DNA of 64,000 nucleotides from Alistipes dispar (lineage in GTDB: Bacteria > Bacteroidota > Bacteroidia > Bacteroidales > Rikenellaceae), in the NCBI RefSeq assembly GCF_006542685.1, contig NZ_AP019736.1, positions 1,646,001-1,710,000 on the forward strand, written 5' to 3'. This document shows, one piece after another, positions 53,031 to 61,053 of the stretch (position 1 is the stretch's first letter; every line of letters begins with the position of its first letter). The notes beneath the pieces are model-generated. The model had not been told where the DNA came from. It worked only from the letters and a program-made list of their open reading frames with translations, and ran no database searches. The translations under genes were made by a program, and so were the position numbers.

Positions 53031-55031
53031 CTATTTCTCCCAGCCCGGGTTCTGGTCCAGGCTCGGCACTTTGCGCAGCTCGTCGCGGTGCAGCGGCATG
53101 AACATGTACTTGGACTTGAACGTGCGTTCGCGGATGGTGCGGTACGAGATGATGGTCGGCGAGTAGAATCCCTCCCACTTTTCGGCATCGACGTTCAGGC
53201 CCGTCAGCGGTTCGCGCTCCAGCTCCTCGAAGATGCCCCACCGGCAGATGTCGTAGTAGCGGCGGTTTTCGTGGAGGAACTCGACCATGCGCTCGCGCTG
53301 GATCAGCTCGTTGAAGGTCCCGGGATTCGCCAGCTCGGCCGCCTCGGCTCCGGGCAGTCCGGCGCGGTAGCGCACCTGGTTGAAGGCTTCGGCCATGGCG
53401 CTCTCGTCGCGCGAATAGCTCTCGCCATTGACCTCGTGGGTCGTCGTCAGGTTGTTCAGCGCCTCGGCGTAGGAGAGCAGGATTTCGGCGTAGCGGATGA
53501 TCGGGAAGGTCTTCGTCACCGTGCGGGCGTTGCTGCCCGTGCGGGCGTCGCGCGGGTGGACGTACTTGCGGCAGGTGTAGCCCGTCAGGTTGTAGATGTT
53601 CGTCACGCCCGCCTGGTTCTTGCCGGCGTTGGCGCCGTTGTAGTACTCGACGATCTGGTTGCGCATCTCCTCCGAGGTGGTCGATTCCATCTGCCAGAGG
53701 GCGCCCGAGAAGCCGATGCTCGCATAGAAGCGCGGCTCGCGGTTGTCATAGGCCTTGTACGTGCCGCCGGGCAGGCGGTAGTTCTTCGAGAGCTGCTTGT
53801 CGGCCGTGGTGACGCAGGTCTGGTCGTAGGGACGGTCCTCGTAGGGATACTCCGCGCTCGCGTTGTGGATGTCGCGGCCGTCGGCCATGCGGTAGGCATC
53901 GACGATGCGCTGCGGAATGCTGATCGAACTGTTGCCGCCCAGTTTCAGGGGAAAGACCACGTCCTGCTGGTCGGTGACGTTCTGCGTCGTGCCCCAGATC
54001 AGCTCGGGGTTGGTCACGTTGGTCGTCTCGCCGGTGAACATTTCCGAGTAGGAGCGGAAGGGGTCGATGCCGCCCGCACCCTGCGGGAAGGCGGCCGAGG
54101 GGACGTTCGCGGGCAGGGGCACGGTGTACTCGTCGGCCGGAACCGTATGCAGGCGGTAGATGCCCAGGTCCATGACGCGCTTGGCGGCGGCAGCGGCCAC
54201 GGCCCACTTGCGCTCGTCGTAGGTCTGCGAGACGTAGTGCACGCCGTCGGACTTGCGCTTGAAGTCGCCGAAGTAGCGGTGCGCGGCCGTCCCGCCGTTG
54301 AAGAGCGGGCTGGCGGCCTGCAACCGGAGGCGCGCCACCAGCGCCAGCGCGGCGCCTTTGGTCGGGGTTCCGAAGAGGTCGAGCGGCTGTTCGGTCTCGA
54401 GGTTCTCGGCCGCGGCCTCCAGCTCCGAGCAGATGTAGTCCACGCACTCGTCGTAGGTGCTGCGCTCGCGCTGGTAGTAGTCGGGCGTGGCGTTGGTGTC
54501 GTAGACCTGGTCGCCCACCAGGATCATGGGACCCTGGTTCTGGAGAATCCGGTAGTAGGCGTAGGCGCGCAGGAAGCGGCAGCGGGCGCGGAACTCCATC
54601 TTGTCGAAGGCGTTCATGTCGGGCACGTCGTCGATGTGGGGCAGCATGGTGTTGATCTTGCGGATCACCTTGTAGCATTTGGGCCATACGTTGAAATCCC
54701 AGTCCCAGCCGCCCGTGGACGTGTAGGAGATTTTGTCGGTGGTCAGCTCCGTGCCGGGGAACGAGACGTCGAGGATGCCGTTGTAGAAGGTTCCGCAACT
54801 GACGGCCTCGTCCGAACCGGTGGCTCCCGGCTCGCTGCACCAGTAGTACATGCGGCCCTCCTTGGGCAGCTCGTTCACCGCGCCGTTGAAGTAGCGCTCG
54901 ATATTGTACTGGCTCTCGAAGATTTTCTCTTCGGAGAAGGTGTCCTCGAAGTAGTCGTCCACGTTCAGGAAGTCGCACGAAGTGGCGAGGCTGCCGGCCA
55001 GGGCGAGGGATATGATGAATGTCTTTTTCAT
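53031..55031 (-). CDS. SusD-like surface glycan-binding lipoprotein (PUL2)
   Basis: A 666-residue SusD/RagB family lipoprotein, slightly long. The lipobox is SLATSC near residue 19, followed by DFLNVDDYFEDTFSEEKIFES. Family blocks are RCRFLRAYAYYRILQNQGPMILVGDQVY, STYDECVDYICSELEAAAENL, KGAALALVARLRLQAASPLFNGG and RYAEILLSYAEALN. The end, FMPLHRDELRKVPSLDQNPGW, is the diagnostic C terminus. It is paired with the SusC gene 28 bases upstream. The ligand is unknown; its company suggests a rhamnose-containing glycan. Confidence 0.95.
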   Translation of the reverse strand: MKKTFIISLALAGSLATSCDFLNVDDYFEDTFSEEKIFESQYNIERYFNGAVNELPKEGRMYYWCSEPGATGSDEAVSCGTFYNGILDVSFPGTELTTDKISYTSTGGWDWDFNVWPKCYKVIRKINTMLPHIDDVPDMNAFDKMEFRARCRFLRAYAYYRILQNQGPMILVGDQVYDTNATPDYYQRERSTYDECVDYICSELEAAAENLETEQPLDLFGTPTKGAALALVARLRLQAASPLFNGGTAAHRYFGDFKRKSDGVHYVSQTYDERKWAVAAAAAKRVMDLGIYRLHTVPADEYTVPLPANVPSAAFPQGAGGIDPFRSYSEMFTGETTNVTNPELIWGTTQNVTDQQDVVFPLKLGGNSSISIPQRIVDAYRMADGRDIHNASAEYPYEDRPYDQTCVTTADKQLSKNYRLPGGTYKAYDNREPRFYASIGFSGALWQMESTTSEEMRNQIVEYYNGANAGKNQAGVTNIYNLTGYTCRKYVHPRDARTGSNARTVTKTFPIIRYAEILLSYAEALNNLTTTHEVNGESYSRDESAMAEAFNQVRYRAGLPGAEAAELANPGTFNELIQRERMVEFLHENRRYYDICRWGIFEELEREPLTGLNVDAEKWEGFYSPTIISYRTIRERTFKSKYMFMPLHRDELRKVPSLDQNPGWEK

Positions 55032-55059
55032 GTTCGATGGTTGTTGGAGAGGTTCCGGA

Positions 55060-58000
55060 TTAGAAGTTCAGGTAAATCTGCAGCGAGAAGCGGCGCGGGA
55101 TGGGGTAGGCGTGTCCCGTGTCCATGGCCTGCTCGGGATCGAAGATGTCCACTCCGTCCCATACGGCGAGGTTCTCGCACATGACCTGGAAGTCGATCGA
55201 CTGCAGGCCGAGCGCCTTGCGCAGTCCCGGCGTGCGCAGGTTGTAGTTCAGGCTCAGCTCCTGCAGGCGCAGGTAGCGGGCGTTGCCCTTCCAGAAGGTC
55301 GAGGGTTTGGTGTTGTTGGCGTTGTTGCCGTAGGAGAGGCGCGGGAAGCGCGCGTGGGGGTTCTCCGTGGCCTTGTTGCCCGAGTATTCGGCCGAGGTCC
55401 AGCGGTTGGCCGGATCGTAGGCCAGCGTCAGCACGTTGCCCTTGTAACCCTGGTTGAAGGGGATGTAGCCGTCGAATTTCGAGCCGTCCTTGCCGCCGTA
55501 GAGGAAGTAGTTGTTGCCCGTGCCCTTGAACAGCACGTTGAGCGTCCAGTTCTTGTAGCGGACCTCGGCGCCGAAGCCGTACATGAACTGCGGGACGCCG
55601 GAGTAGGCGAACAGGGGCACCTGGTCGTCGTCGGTGATCACGCCGTCGCCGTTCACGTCCTTGTACTTGATGTCGCCGGGACGCACCGTGCCGAACTGCT
55701 CGGGCGACATGTCCACGTCCTGCTGGTCCTTGAACAGACCCAGCGCGACGAATCCCCGCTGCACGTCGTTCGAGAACCCGGTCTTGCTCAGGTAGGGATA
55801 GGGCTGCGTGGCCTCCTCCCAGTTGTCGATCTTGTTCTTCGAGAGGGTGAAGTTGCCTCGCAGGGTGAAGTGCGCGTTCTTGCCGATGGGCTGGAAATAC
55901 TCGAAGTTGCCGTCGCCGCCCCAGGAGGTCATGCCGCCGACGTTGCCGTAGGGCATGGTGATCACGCCCACGTAGTCGGGAATCTGCGCGCGCTGCTGGA
56001 AGATGCCTTCGCGGCGGTCGCGGAAGTAATCTACGGTCATGGTGAACTGTCCGCCGAAAAGGTGGAGGTCCAGACCGATGTCGAGCTTCTTGGCCTTCTC
56101 CCACATGAGGTTGTCGGCGCCCACGCGCTCCTCGGTCAGTACGCCCGAGCCGCCCCACGGCGTAGTGTCGGTCGTCTCCTTGATGATCGTCAGGTAGGGG
56201 AAGCGCAGGTTGCTGATGCGGTCGTTGCCCACCAGACCGTACGAGGCGCGGATCTTCATGAACTCGATCCACTTGATCCGCTTCATGAACTCGTACTGCG
56301 TGGGTACCCATCCCACGGCCACGGCCGGGAAGAAGCCGTACTGCTTGCCGCTCTGGAAGTTCTCCGAACCGTTCAGACCGAAGTTCAGGTCGAGGAAGTA
56401 GGTGTCCCTGAAGCCGTAGGTGAAGCGGCCCGAAAGGCTCTGGTAGCGCTTGGCGATGGCATTCATCGAGCTGTCGGCGCCCGATTCGGTGGTGCTTTCC
56501 AGATAGTAGAAGAGCAGGCCGCCTACGCGGTGGTCGCCGAAGGCACGGTCGTAATTGACCTTCGCGTCGAAGTAGAGCTTGCGCCAGTTCCATGCCTCGG
56601 AGTTGTACTGCACCGACTGTTCGGTGACCTGCTGCGAGAGCATCAGCTCGCCGTTCTGGTTGCGCTCGCGGGCCAGGTAGAGGGCCGGCATCGAGTAGCG
56701 GCTTTCGCCGAAGAGCGTCTGGGAATCCCACGAGCCGGTGGCCTGTACGCTCAGCCCCTCGGTAATCATGTTGAGATCCTGCTTGACACCGATGTTGAAG
56801 AGCGTGCGGCTCTGGTTCTCCACCGTGTTGCCCGTGTAGTTGAGCAGCACGTGGGGCGGAATGTCGCTGTCCGAACCCGAGGCGGGCAGCTCGCCGCTTG
56901 AATAGCGCAGCGGGTACATCAGCGGCGTGGTCTTGGCCTGCGAATCCCAGAGCCAGTTGGTCAGGGGCGTCTGGATCGACTCGGCGCGGCTGTACGGCTT
57001 GCCCATGCTCGGGCGCTTGCTCACCGACATGAAGCCCGTGGCGCCCAGATAGACCTGCGTCGTTTTCGTGAGGTTGATGTCGATGTTGGTGCGGAAGTTA
57101 TAGGTGTCGTAGCCGACGCCCTTGCTGTATTTGCTGTCGTCGAGGGTCTTGTAGGCCGAGCTCTCCTGCGACATGCCCAGGCTGGCGAAGTAGCGTGCGA
57201 CGCTGCCGCCGCCCTGCGCGCTGACGTACTGCGTGTGCTGGAACGACGTGGGGTTGAGGATCACGTCCTGCCAGTCGATGTCGGGATAGAGGTCGGGGTC
57301 CAGTCCGTAGCGGATGATGTCCATCTGCGTGTTGTCGTAGATCGGGCTCAGTCCGTCGGCCGCGGCCGCCTCGTTGGCCATTTCGGCATACTGTATGGCG
57401 TTCACGTACTTGGGCAGGCGGCGCAGCTCGGAGATGGTGTAGTTCGAGCGGAAGGTGATCTTGAGTTGTTCCTCCTTGCCCCGCTTGGTGGTCACGAGCA
57501 CCACGCCGTTGGCGCCGCGGCTGCCATAGACGGCCGTCGCTGCGGCGTCCTTGAGCACCGAGAAGCTCTCCACGTCGGCCGGGTCGATCTGGCTGAGGTT
57601 GCCCTCCAGACCGTCGATGAGCACGAGTGCGCCGCTGTTGGCGCCGAACGTGCCGATGCCGCGCACCCAGAATTCGGAGATGTTCCGGCCCGGCTCGCCG
57701 CTCGACTGGACGGAGATCACGCCCGGGACGCGGCCGCCGAGGGTATTGACGATGTTCGTCGCCGGCAGCTCGAGGTCCTTGGTGTCCACCACGGCCACGG
57801 CGCCCGTCACGCTGACCTTGCGCTGCGTGCCCATGCCCACGACGACGACCTCTTCGAGTTCGTTGCCCTCCTTGAGGGTGATCTTCACGTCGTCGTCCGA
57901 GGTGAGTATCTGTTCGACGGTCTCGTAACCCACGAACGATACGACCAGCGTGTTGTAGAGTTTGGCCTTGAGCGTGAAACGGCCCTCCGAATTGGTGATG

Positions 58001-58170
58001 TTGCCCGTGCCGGGCTCGTCCTTGATATAGACCGTGGCGCCGACGATGGGCATGTCGTTCGAATCGACGACCTGACCGTTTACCGTGATCGCCGGCTGCT
58101 GTTTGTTCTGGGCGCCCGCCTGCACCGCGAAGGCGAACAGCAGGACGCATATCGTTAGAAATCGCTTCAT
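55060..58170 (-). CDS. SusC-like TonB-dependent transporter (PUL2, no STN domain)
   Basis: A 1036-residue outer-membrane transporter. The signal peptide (MKRFLTICVLLFAFAVQAGAQ) leads straight into the carboxypeptidase-regulatory-like domain (TVNGQVVDSNDMPIVGATVYIKDEPG, LVVSFVGYETVEQIL). The TonB-box-like region and plug follow (VVVGMGTQRKVSVTGAVA, NTLGGRVPGVISVQSSGEPG, WVRGIGTF, LIDGLEG, SVLKDAAATAVYGSRGANGV), then the barrel ending FSLQIYLNF. There is no STN domain, so unlike PUL1 it is not expected to signal to a FecR/sigma pair. It follows the TIG/NHL gene by 30 bases. Confidence 0.95.
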   Translation of the reverse strand: MKRFLTICVLLFAFAVQAGAQNKQQPAITVNGQVVDSNDMPIVGATVYIKDEPGTGNITNSEGRFTLKAKLYNTLVVSFVGYETVEQILTSDDDVKITLKEGNELEEVVVVGMGTQRKVSVTGAVAVVDTKDLELPATNIVNTLGGRVPGVISVQSSGEPGRNISEFWVRGIGTFGANSGALVLIDGLEGNLSQIDPADVESFSVLKDAAATAVYGSRGANGVVLVTTKRGKEEQLKITFRSNYTISELRRLPKYVNAIQYAEMANEAAAADGLSPIYDNTQMDIIRYGLDPDLYPDIDWQDVILNPTSFQHTQYVSAQGGGSVARYFASLGMSQESSAYKTLDDSKYSKGVGYDTYNFRTNIDINLTKTTQVYLGATGFMSVSKRPSMGKPYSRAESIQTPLTNWLWDSQAKTTPLMYPLRYSSGELPASGSDSDIPPHVLLNYTGNTVENQSRTLFNIGVKQDLNMITEGLSVQATGSWDSQTLFGESRYSMPALYLARERNQNGELMLSQQVTEQSVQYNSEAWNWRKLYFDAKVNYDRAFGDHRVGGLLFYYLESTTESGADSSMNAIAKRYQSLSGRFTYGFRDTYFLDLNFGLNGSENFQSGKQYGFFPAVAVGWVPTQYEFMKRIKWIEFMKIRASYGLVGNDRISNLRFPYLTIIKETTDTTPWGGSGVLTEERVGADNLMWEKAKKLDIGLDLHLFGGQFTMTVDYFRDRREGIFQQRAQIPDYVGVITMPYGNVGGMTSWGGDGNFEYFQPIGKNAHFTLRGNFTLSKNKIDNWEEATQPYPYLSKTGFSNDVQRGFVALGLFKDQQDVDMSPEQFGTVRPGDIKYKDVNGDGVITDDDQVPLFAYSGVPQFMYGFGAEVRYKNWTLNVLFKGTGNNYFLYGGKDGSKFDGYIPFNQGYKGNVLTLAYDPANRWTSAEYSGNKATENPHARFPRLSYGNNANNTKPSTFWKGNARYLRLQELSLNYNLRTPGLRKALGLQSIDFQVMCENLAVWDGVDIFDPEQAMDTGHAYPIPRRFSLQIYLNF

Positions 58171-58200
58171 GTCTGTTTGGGTTTGTTGAATGGGACCTGC

Positions 58201-59580
58201 TTATTCGATGGCGATGCGGCGGATGGCGTAGTTCTCGCTGTCGCCGACGTAGAGGTTGCCCTCGGAGGTGATCGCCAGCCCGATCGGCTTGTTGAATTTG
58301 GCCATGTCGGCGGGACCGTTCTGGTAGCCCGACGATTTGGGGGTTCCGGCGAAGGTCGAGACATACCCGTTCGACAGGGTGATCTTGCGGATGCAGTGGT
58401 TCTCCGTGTCGGTCACGTAGATGGCCTCCCCTTCGGGATCGACGGCCATCTGTCCGGGCTGGTTGAACTGCGCCTCGGCGAGCGGTCCGTCCAGATAGCC
58501 CGACGTGTTTTTCCGGCCGGCCCATACCTCGATGGTTCCGGCGGCGATGTCGTGCCGGTAGATGCAGTGGTGGTCCTTGTTGGAGAAATAGACGATGTTG
58601 GGGTCCCTCGGGTCGAAGACGACGCCCTTGATGTCGCCCTGCGAGTCGATGAACCGCTCGGACGGCGTGAGGTTCTCGCCGGCTCCGGTGGCGGGGTCCC
58701 AGCGGGCCACCACGCCCTCGTTGGTGTAGAAGTAGAACTTGTGGTCGGCGGGGCTCATCGTGAAGGTCTGGATGGCGTTCCATACGGGAGCGAAGTTGCC
58801 GTCCGTGTAGAACAGGTCGTGGTCCCACTTGATGTCGCCCATCTTCGTGTTGGCGTAGTCGGCCGCGGGGTCGAAATAGCCGTATTCCTTGTTGCCGATG
58901 TTGGCGTGATACCAGTAAACGTCGCCCGTGGCGAGGTCGGTTCCCAGCAGGATGCCCGTCACCAGGATGCTGAAGTCGTTGAGGACCTTGATGCTGTTGG
59001 CCTCCTCGCTCATCATATAGACGCGGTGCGTGCCTCCGTCGTCGTCGGTCTTGAAACGCACGTAGAGGTTGTCGTTCTCATCTACGGCGATGCCCGATTC
59101 GGGTTTCTGCGCGAAGTACGATCCGGTCAGCGACGAGGTTCCCGCCGGCATGTCGGTTCCTTTCTCGCCGCCTGCGACGGTCGAGACGTTGGTCTGGATG
59201 ATGTATTCGAAGATTTCGTCGAACTGCGCCTTGTTCTCCTCGTTCTCGCCCATGGAGACGGAGATGACGCACTCTTCGCCCGGGAGCTTGGGCGCGAGGA
59301 CGAGCATGCGGTTTCCCGTCGAGGAGATGACGGCGGCCCGTTTCTCGTTGAAATAGACGTTGAGGGCTTTGGCGTCGGTGCCGAAGTTCCGGCCCTCGAT
59401 GATGACCTGGGTGGCTATCGAGCCGGTTTTAGGGTAGAACGATTCGAGTACGATGGGCTGATCGGGCCGGTAGCCCGAATTTCCCCCCCCCTCGTCGTCG
59501 GAGCACGACAGCAGCCCCAGACCTGCCGTCAGACAGGCGAGCCACACGTGCAGGCGGCATTTGCGGTAGAAATTTTTCAT
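58201..59580 (-). CDS. TIG/IPT plus NHL-repeat propeller lipoprotein, first gene of PUL2
   Basis: A 459-residue lipoprotein with signal peptide and lipobox LLSC (Cys near residue 26). The TIG/IPT domain spans about 40-125 (ESFYPKTGSIATQVIIEGRNFGTD, NEKRAAVISSTGNRMLVLAPKLPGEECVISV). A propeller of NHL repeats follows (GIAVDENDNLYVRF, GQMAVDPEGEAIYVTDTENHCIRKITL, GLAITSEGNLYVGDSENYAIRRIAIE). No hydrolase motif is visible; related proteins are surface glycan-binding components. It is unusual in preceding SusC rather than following SusD. A run of nine G lies just after the lipobox at about residues 30-33, so a slip would abolish the protein. Confidence 0.85.
   Translation of the reverse strand: MKNFYRKCRLHVWLACLTAGLGLLSCSDDEGGGNSGYRPDQPIVLESFYPKTGSIATQVIIEGRNFGTDAKALNVYFNEKRAAVISSTGNRMLVLAPKLPGEECVISVSMGENEENKAQFDEIFEYIIQTNVSTVAGGEKGTDMPAGTSSLTGSYFAQKPESGIAVDENDNLYVRFKTDDDGGTHRVYMMSEEANSIKVLNDFSILVTGILLGTDLATGDVYWYHANIGNKEYGYFDPAADYANTKMGDIKWDHDLFYTDGNFAPVWNAIQTFTMSPADHKFYFYTNEGVVARWDPATGAGENLTPSERFIDSQGDIKGVVFDPRDPNIVYFSNKDHHCIYRHDIAAGTIEVWAGRKNTSGYLDGPLAEAQFNQPGQMAVDPEGEAIYVTDTENHCIRKITLSNGYVSTFAGTPKSSGYQNGPADMAKFNKPIGLAITSEGNLYVGDSENYAIRRIAIE
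59483..59491 (-). repeat. G9 homopolymer just after the lipobox codon of the TIG/NHL gene
   Basis: Nine C on the plus strand; the coding strand reads GAG GGG GGG GGA for Glu-Gly-Gly-Gly. The frame is intact at nine. Confidence 0.95.
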
Positions 59581-59875
59581 GTACTTGGGTTATTAGGTTA
59601 ATGATAAGTTTGAGTGAATGGTCGGTGTTCGGGCGTTTTATGTGATCGGCCGCTCCGGCGTCCTGTCGCGGAAAGCCGTCCCTCCCGTGCGGACGCGCCC
59701 TTCGGGGCGGGGGCGGAAAGGGGCGGAACGCATCGCGGCGGCAGGAACCGGAGGCCTGCCGCCTGCATACGGGCGCATGGATTTCGGAGTCGGTTTTTCC
59801 GAAGTCGGATAAGTCGGGTTCATCGGTTTTTCAGGTTCCGCCGGATGGTTTTTCCGCCGGGAAGTTTTCGGTACA

Positions 59876-59906
59876 CAAAGTAACTCAACTCGCGGGAGTT
59901 ATTCAA
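59876..59906 (-). promoter_or_regulatory. Candidate PUL2 promoter with a palindrome in its spacer
   Basis: On the minus strand, -33 TTG (59904-59906), 20-base spacer and -7 TTACTTTG (59876-59883, one mismatch to TAnnTTTG). The palindrome TAACTC-N9-GAGTTA (59881-59901) fills the spacer and touches the -7 box, the classic place for a repressor or activator. The regulator is not encoded next to it. Confidence 0.45.
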
Positions 59907-59984
59907 GCCTGTGACGGCCAAAGTAAGGGAAATAGTAAATGGGGTATGTCGTAAAACGGCTGATTGTCAGGATCGTGAAAATTG

Positions 59985-59993
59985 CCCCCCCCC
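59985..59993. repeat. C9 homopolymer upstream of PUL2
   Basis: Nine C on the plus strand (nine G on the minus), about 80 bases upstream of the candidate PUL2 -33 box and 140 bases upstream of the esterase promoter -7 element. Confidence 0.95.
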
Positions 59994-60134
59994 TCGGTTT
60001 TGGTAAACCGATATTAACGTGTCCGGAAGCCTTTCCGCGCCGGTCGCCGGGCCGAACGGAACATTTTGCGGCCTGAAACGGGATTTCGCCGCTTTCGTTC
60101 GTCCGTTTTCCGCACCGCTCCGGATTTAATTTCG

Positions 60135-60142
60135 TATCTTTG
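60135..60142 (+). promoter_or_regulatory. -7 element TATCTTTG for the esterase operon
   Basis: An exact TAnnTTTG match 80 bases before the ATG at 60223. A -33 TTTG is not present at 19-20 bases. Confidence 0.6.
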
Positions 60143-60222
60143 TATCGGCCGGGCCGGAGGAGCGGCCGCGGAATGCGGACGACGCCGTGTGCGGCAGGTT
60201 TTCGATAATAATTAGGTAACGG

Positions 60223-61053
60223 ATGAAACGATTGCTGGGATGCTGGGTTTCGGCCCTGCTTTTGCCGCTCTTCTGCGTCGCGCAGCCGGAGGAGTGCCGC
60301 ACGGTGCGCGACGTGCCTTACCGGGAGGCGGGGGATTCGCTCCGCGACGATCCGATGTGCCGGCTCGATCTGGTCTGCCCCGCCGGGGCGGAGGGTTTTC
60401 CGACGGTCGTCTGGTTTCACGGCGGCGGCCTGACGGGCGGCCGCCGCGAGATTCCCGAGGAGCTGCTCGCCGGAGGGTTCGCCGTCGCGGGGGTGGAGTA
60501 CCGCCTCTCGCCGCAGACCCCGGTGGCCGGCTGTCTCGAAGACGCCGCGGCCGCCGTGGCATGGGTCGTGCGGCATATCGCCTCCTACGGCGGCGATCCG
60601 GAACTGATCTTTCTGGCGGGGCACTCCGCGGGCGGTTACCTCGTCTCGATGCTCGGGCTGGACAAGCGCTGGCTCGCGGCGCAGGGACTGGATCCCGACC
60701 GGGCCGTGGCAGCCGTGATTCCTTACAGCGGGCAGGCGGTCACGCACTTCACGCGCCGCGCCGAACTGGGGATGCCCGCCGGGCAGCCGCTCGTGGACGA
60801 CATGGCCCCGCTTTTCCACGTACGGGCCGATGCCCCGCCGATGCTGCTCCTCTCGGGAGACAGGGAGCTGGAGATGCTGGGCCGCTACGAGGAGAACGCT
60901 TACTTTTGGCGGATGCTGCGCATCGCGGGCCATCCCGACGTCCGGCTGCTCGAATTCGACGGCTACGACCACGGCAACATGCCCCAGGCGGGCCATCCCG
61001 CCGCCGTGCGCTACATCCGCGGGCGGTGCGATAAAATACGGAACGGACGATGA
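60223..61053 (+). CDS. Exported alpha/beta hydrolase (BD-FAE/esterase type)
   Basis: A 276-residue serine hydrolase with a signal peptide ending near FCVAQ. The oxyanion motif is VVWFHGGGLTGG, the nucleophile elbow LAGHSAGGYLVS, the acidic residue probably in LLLSGDRELEM, and the His in FDGYDHGNM. This HGGG/GHSAGG pattern is shared by carboxylesterases and feruloyl/acetyl-xylan-type esterases. The carbohydrate-esterase option fits a neighbour of a PUL, but the gene diverges from PUL2 and has its own promoter. Its stop overlaps the next start by 4 bases. Confidence 0.87.
   Translation: MKRLLGCWVSALLLPLFCVAQPEECRTVRDVPYREAGDSLRDDPMCRLDLVCPAGAEGFPTVVWFHGGGLTGGRREIPEELLAGGFAVAGVEYRLSPQTPVAGCLEDAAAAVAWVVRHIASYGGDPELIFLAGHSAGGYLVSMLGLDKRWLAAQGLDPDRAVAAVIPYSGQAVTHFTRRAELGMPAGQPLVDDMAPLFHVRADAPPMLLLSGDRELEMLGRYEENAYFWRMLRIAGHPDVRLLEFDGYDHGNMPQAGHPAAVRYIRGRCDKIRNGR

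Larger units (their letters stand above)
59581..60222. other. Divergent control region between PUL2 and the esterase operon
   Basis: About 640 bases with no gene. It contains the minus-strand promoter/operator candidate for PUL2 (59876-59906), a second CAAAGTAA copy at 59919-59926, a C9 tract at 59985-59993 and the plus-strand -7 element at 60135-60142. If the PUL2 promoter is right, the PUL2 leader is close to 290 bases, long enough to hold regulatory RNA structure. Short open frames in it look like GC-rich noise. Confidence 0.65.

Noticed and set aside
59614..59883. An 89-codon plus-strand open frame upstream of PUL2
   Set aside because: Arg/Gly/Pro-rich shadow-like sequence without motifs in a control region.
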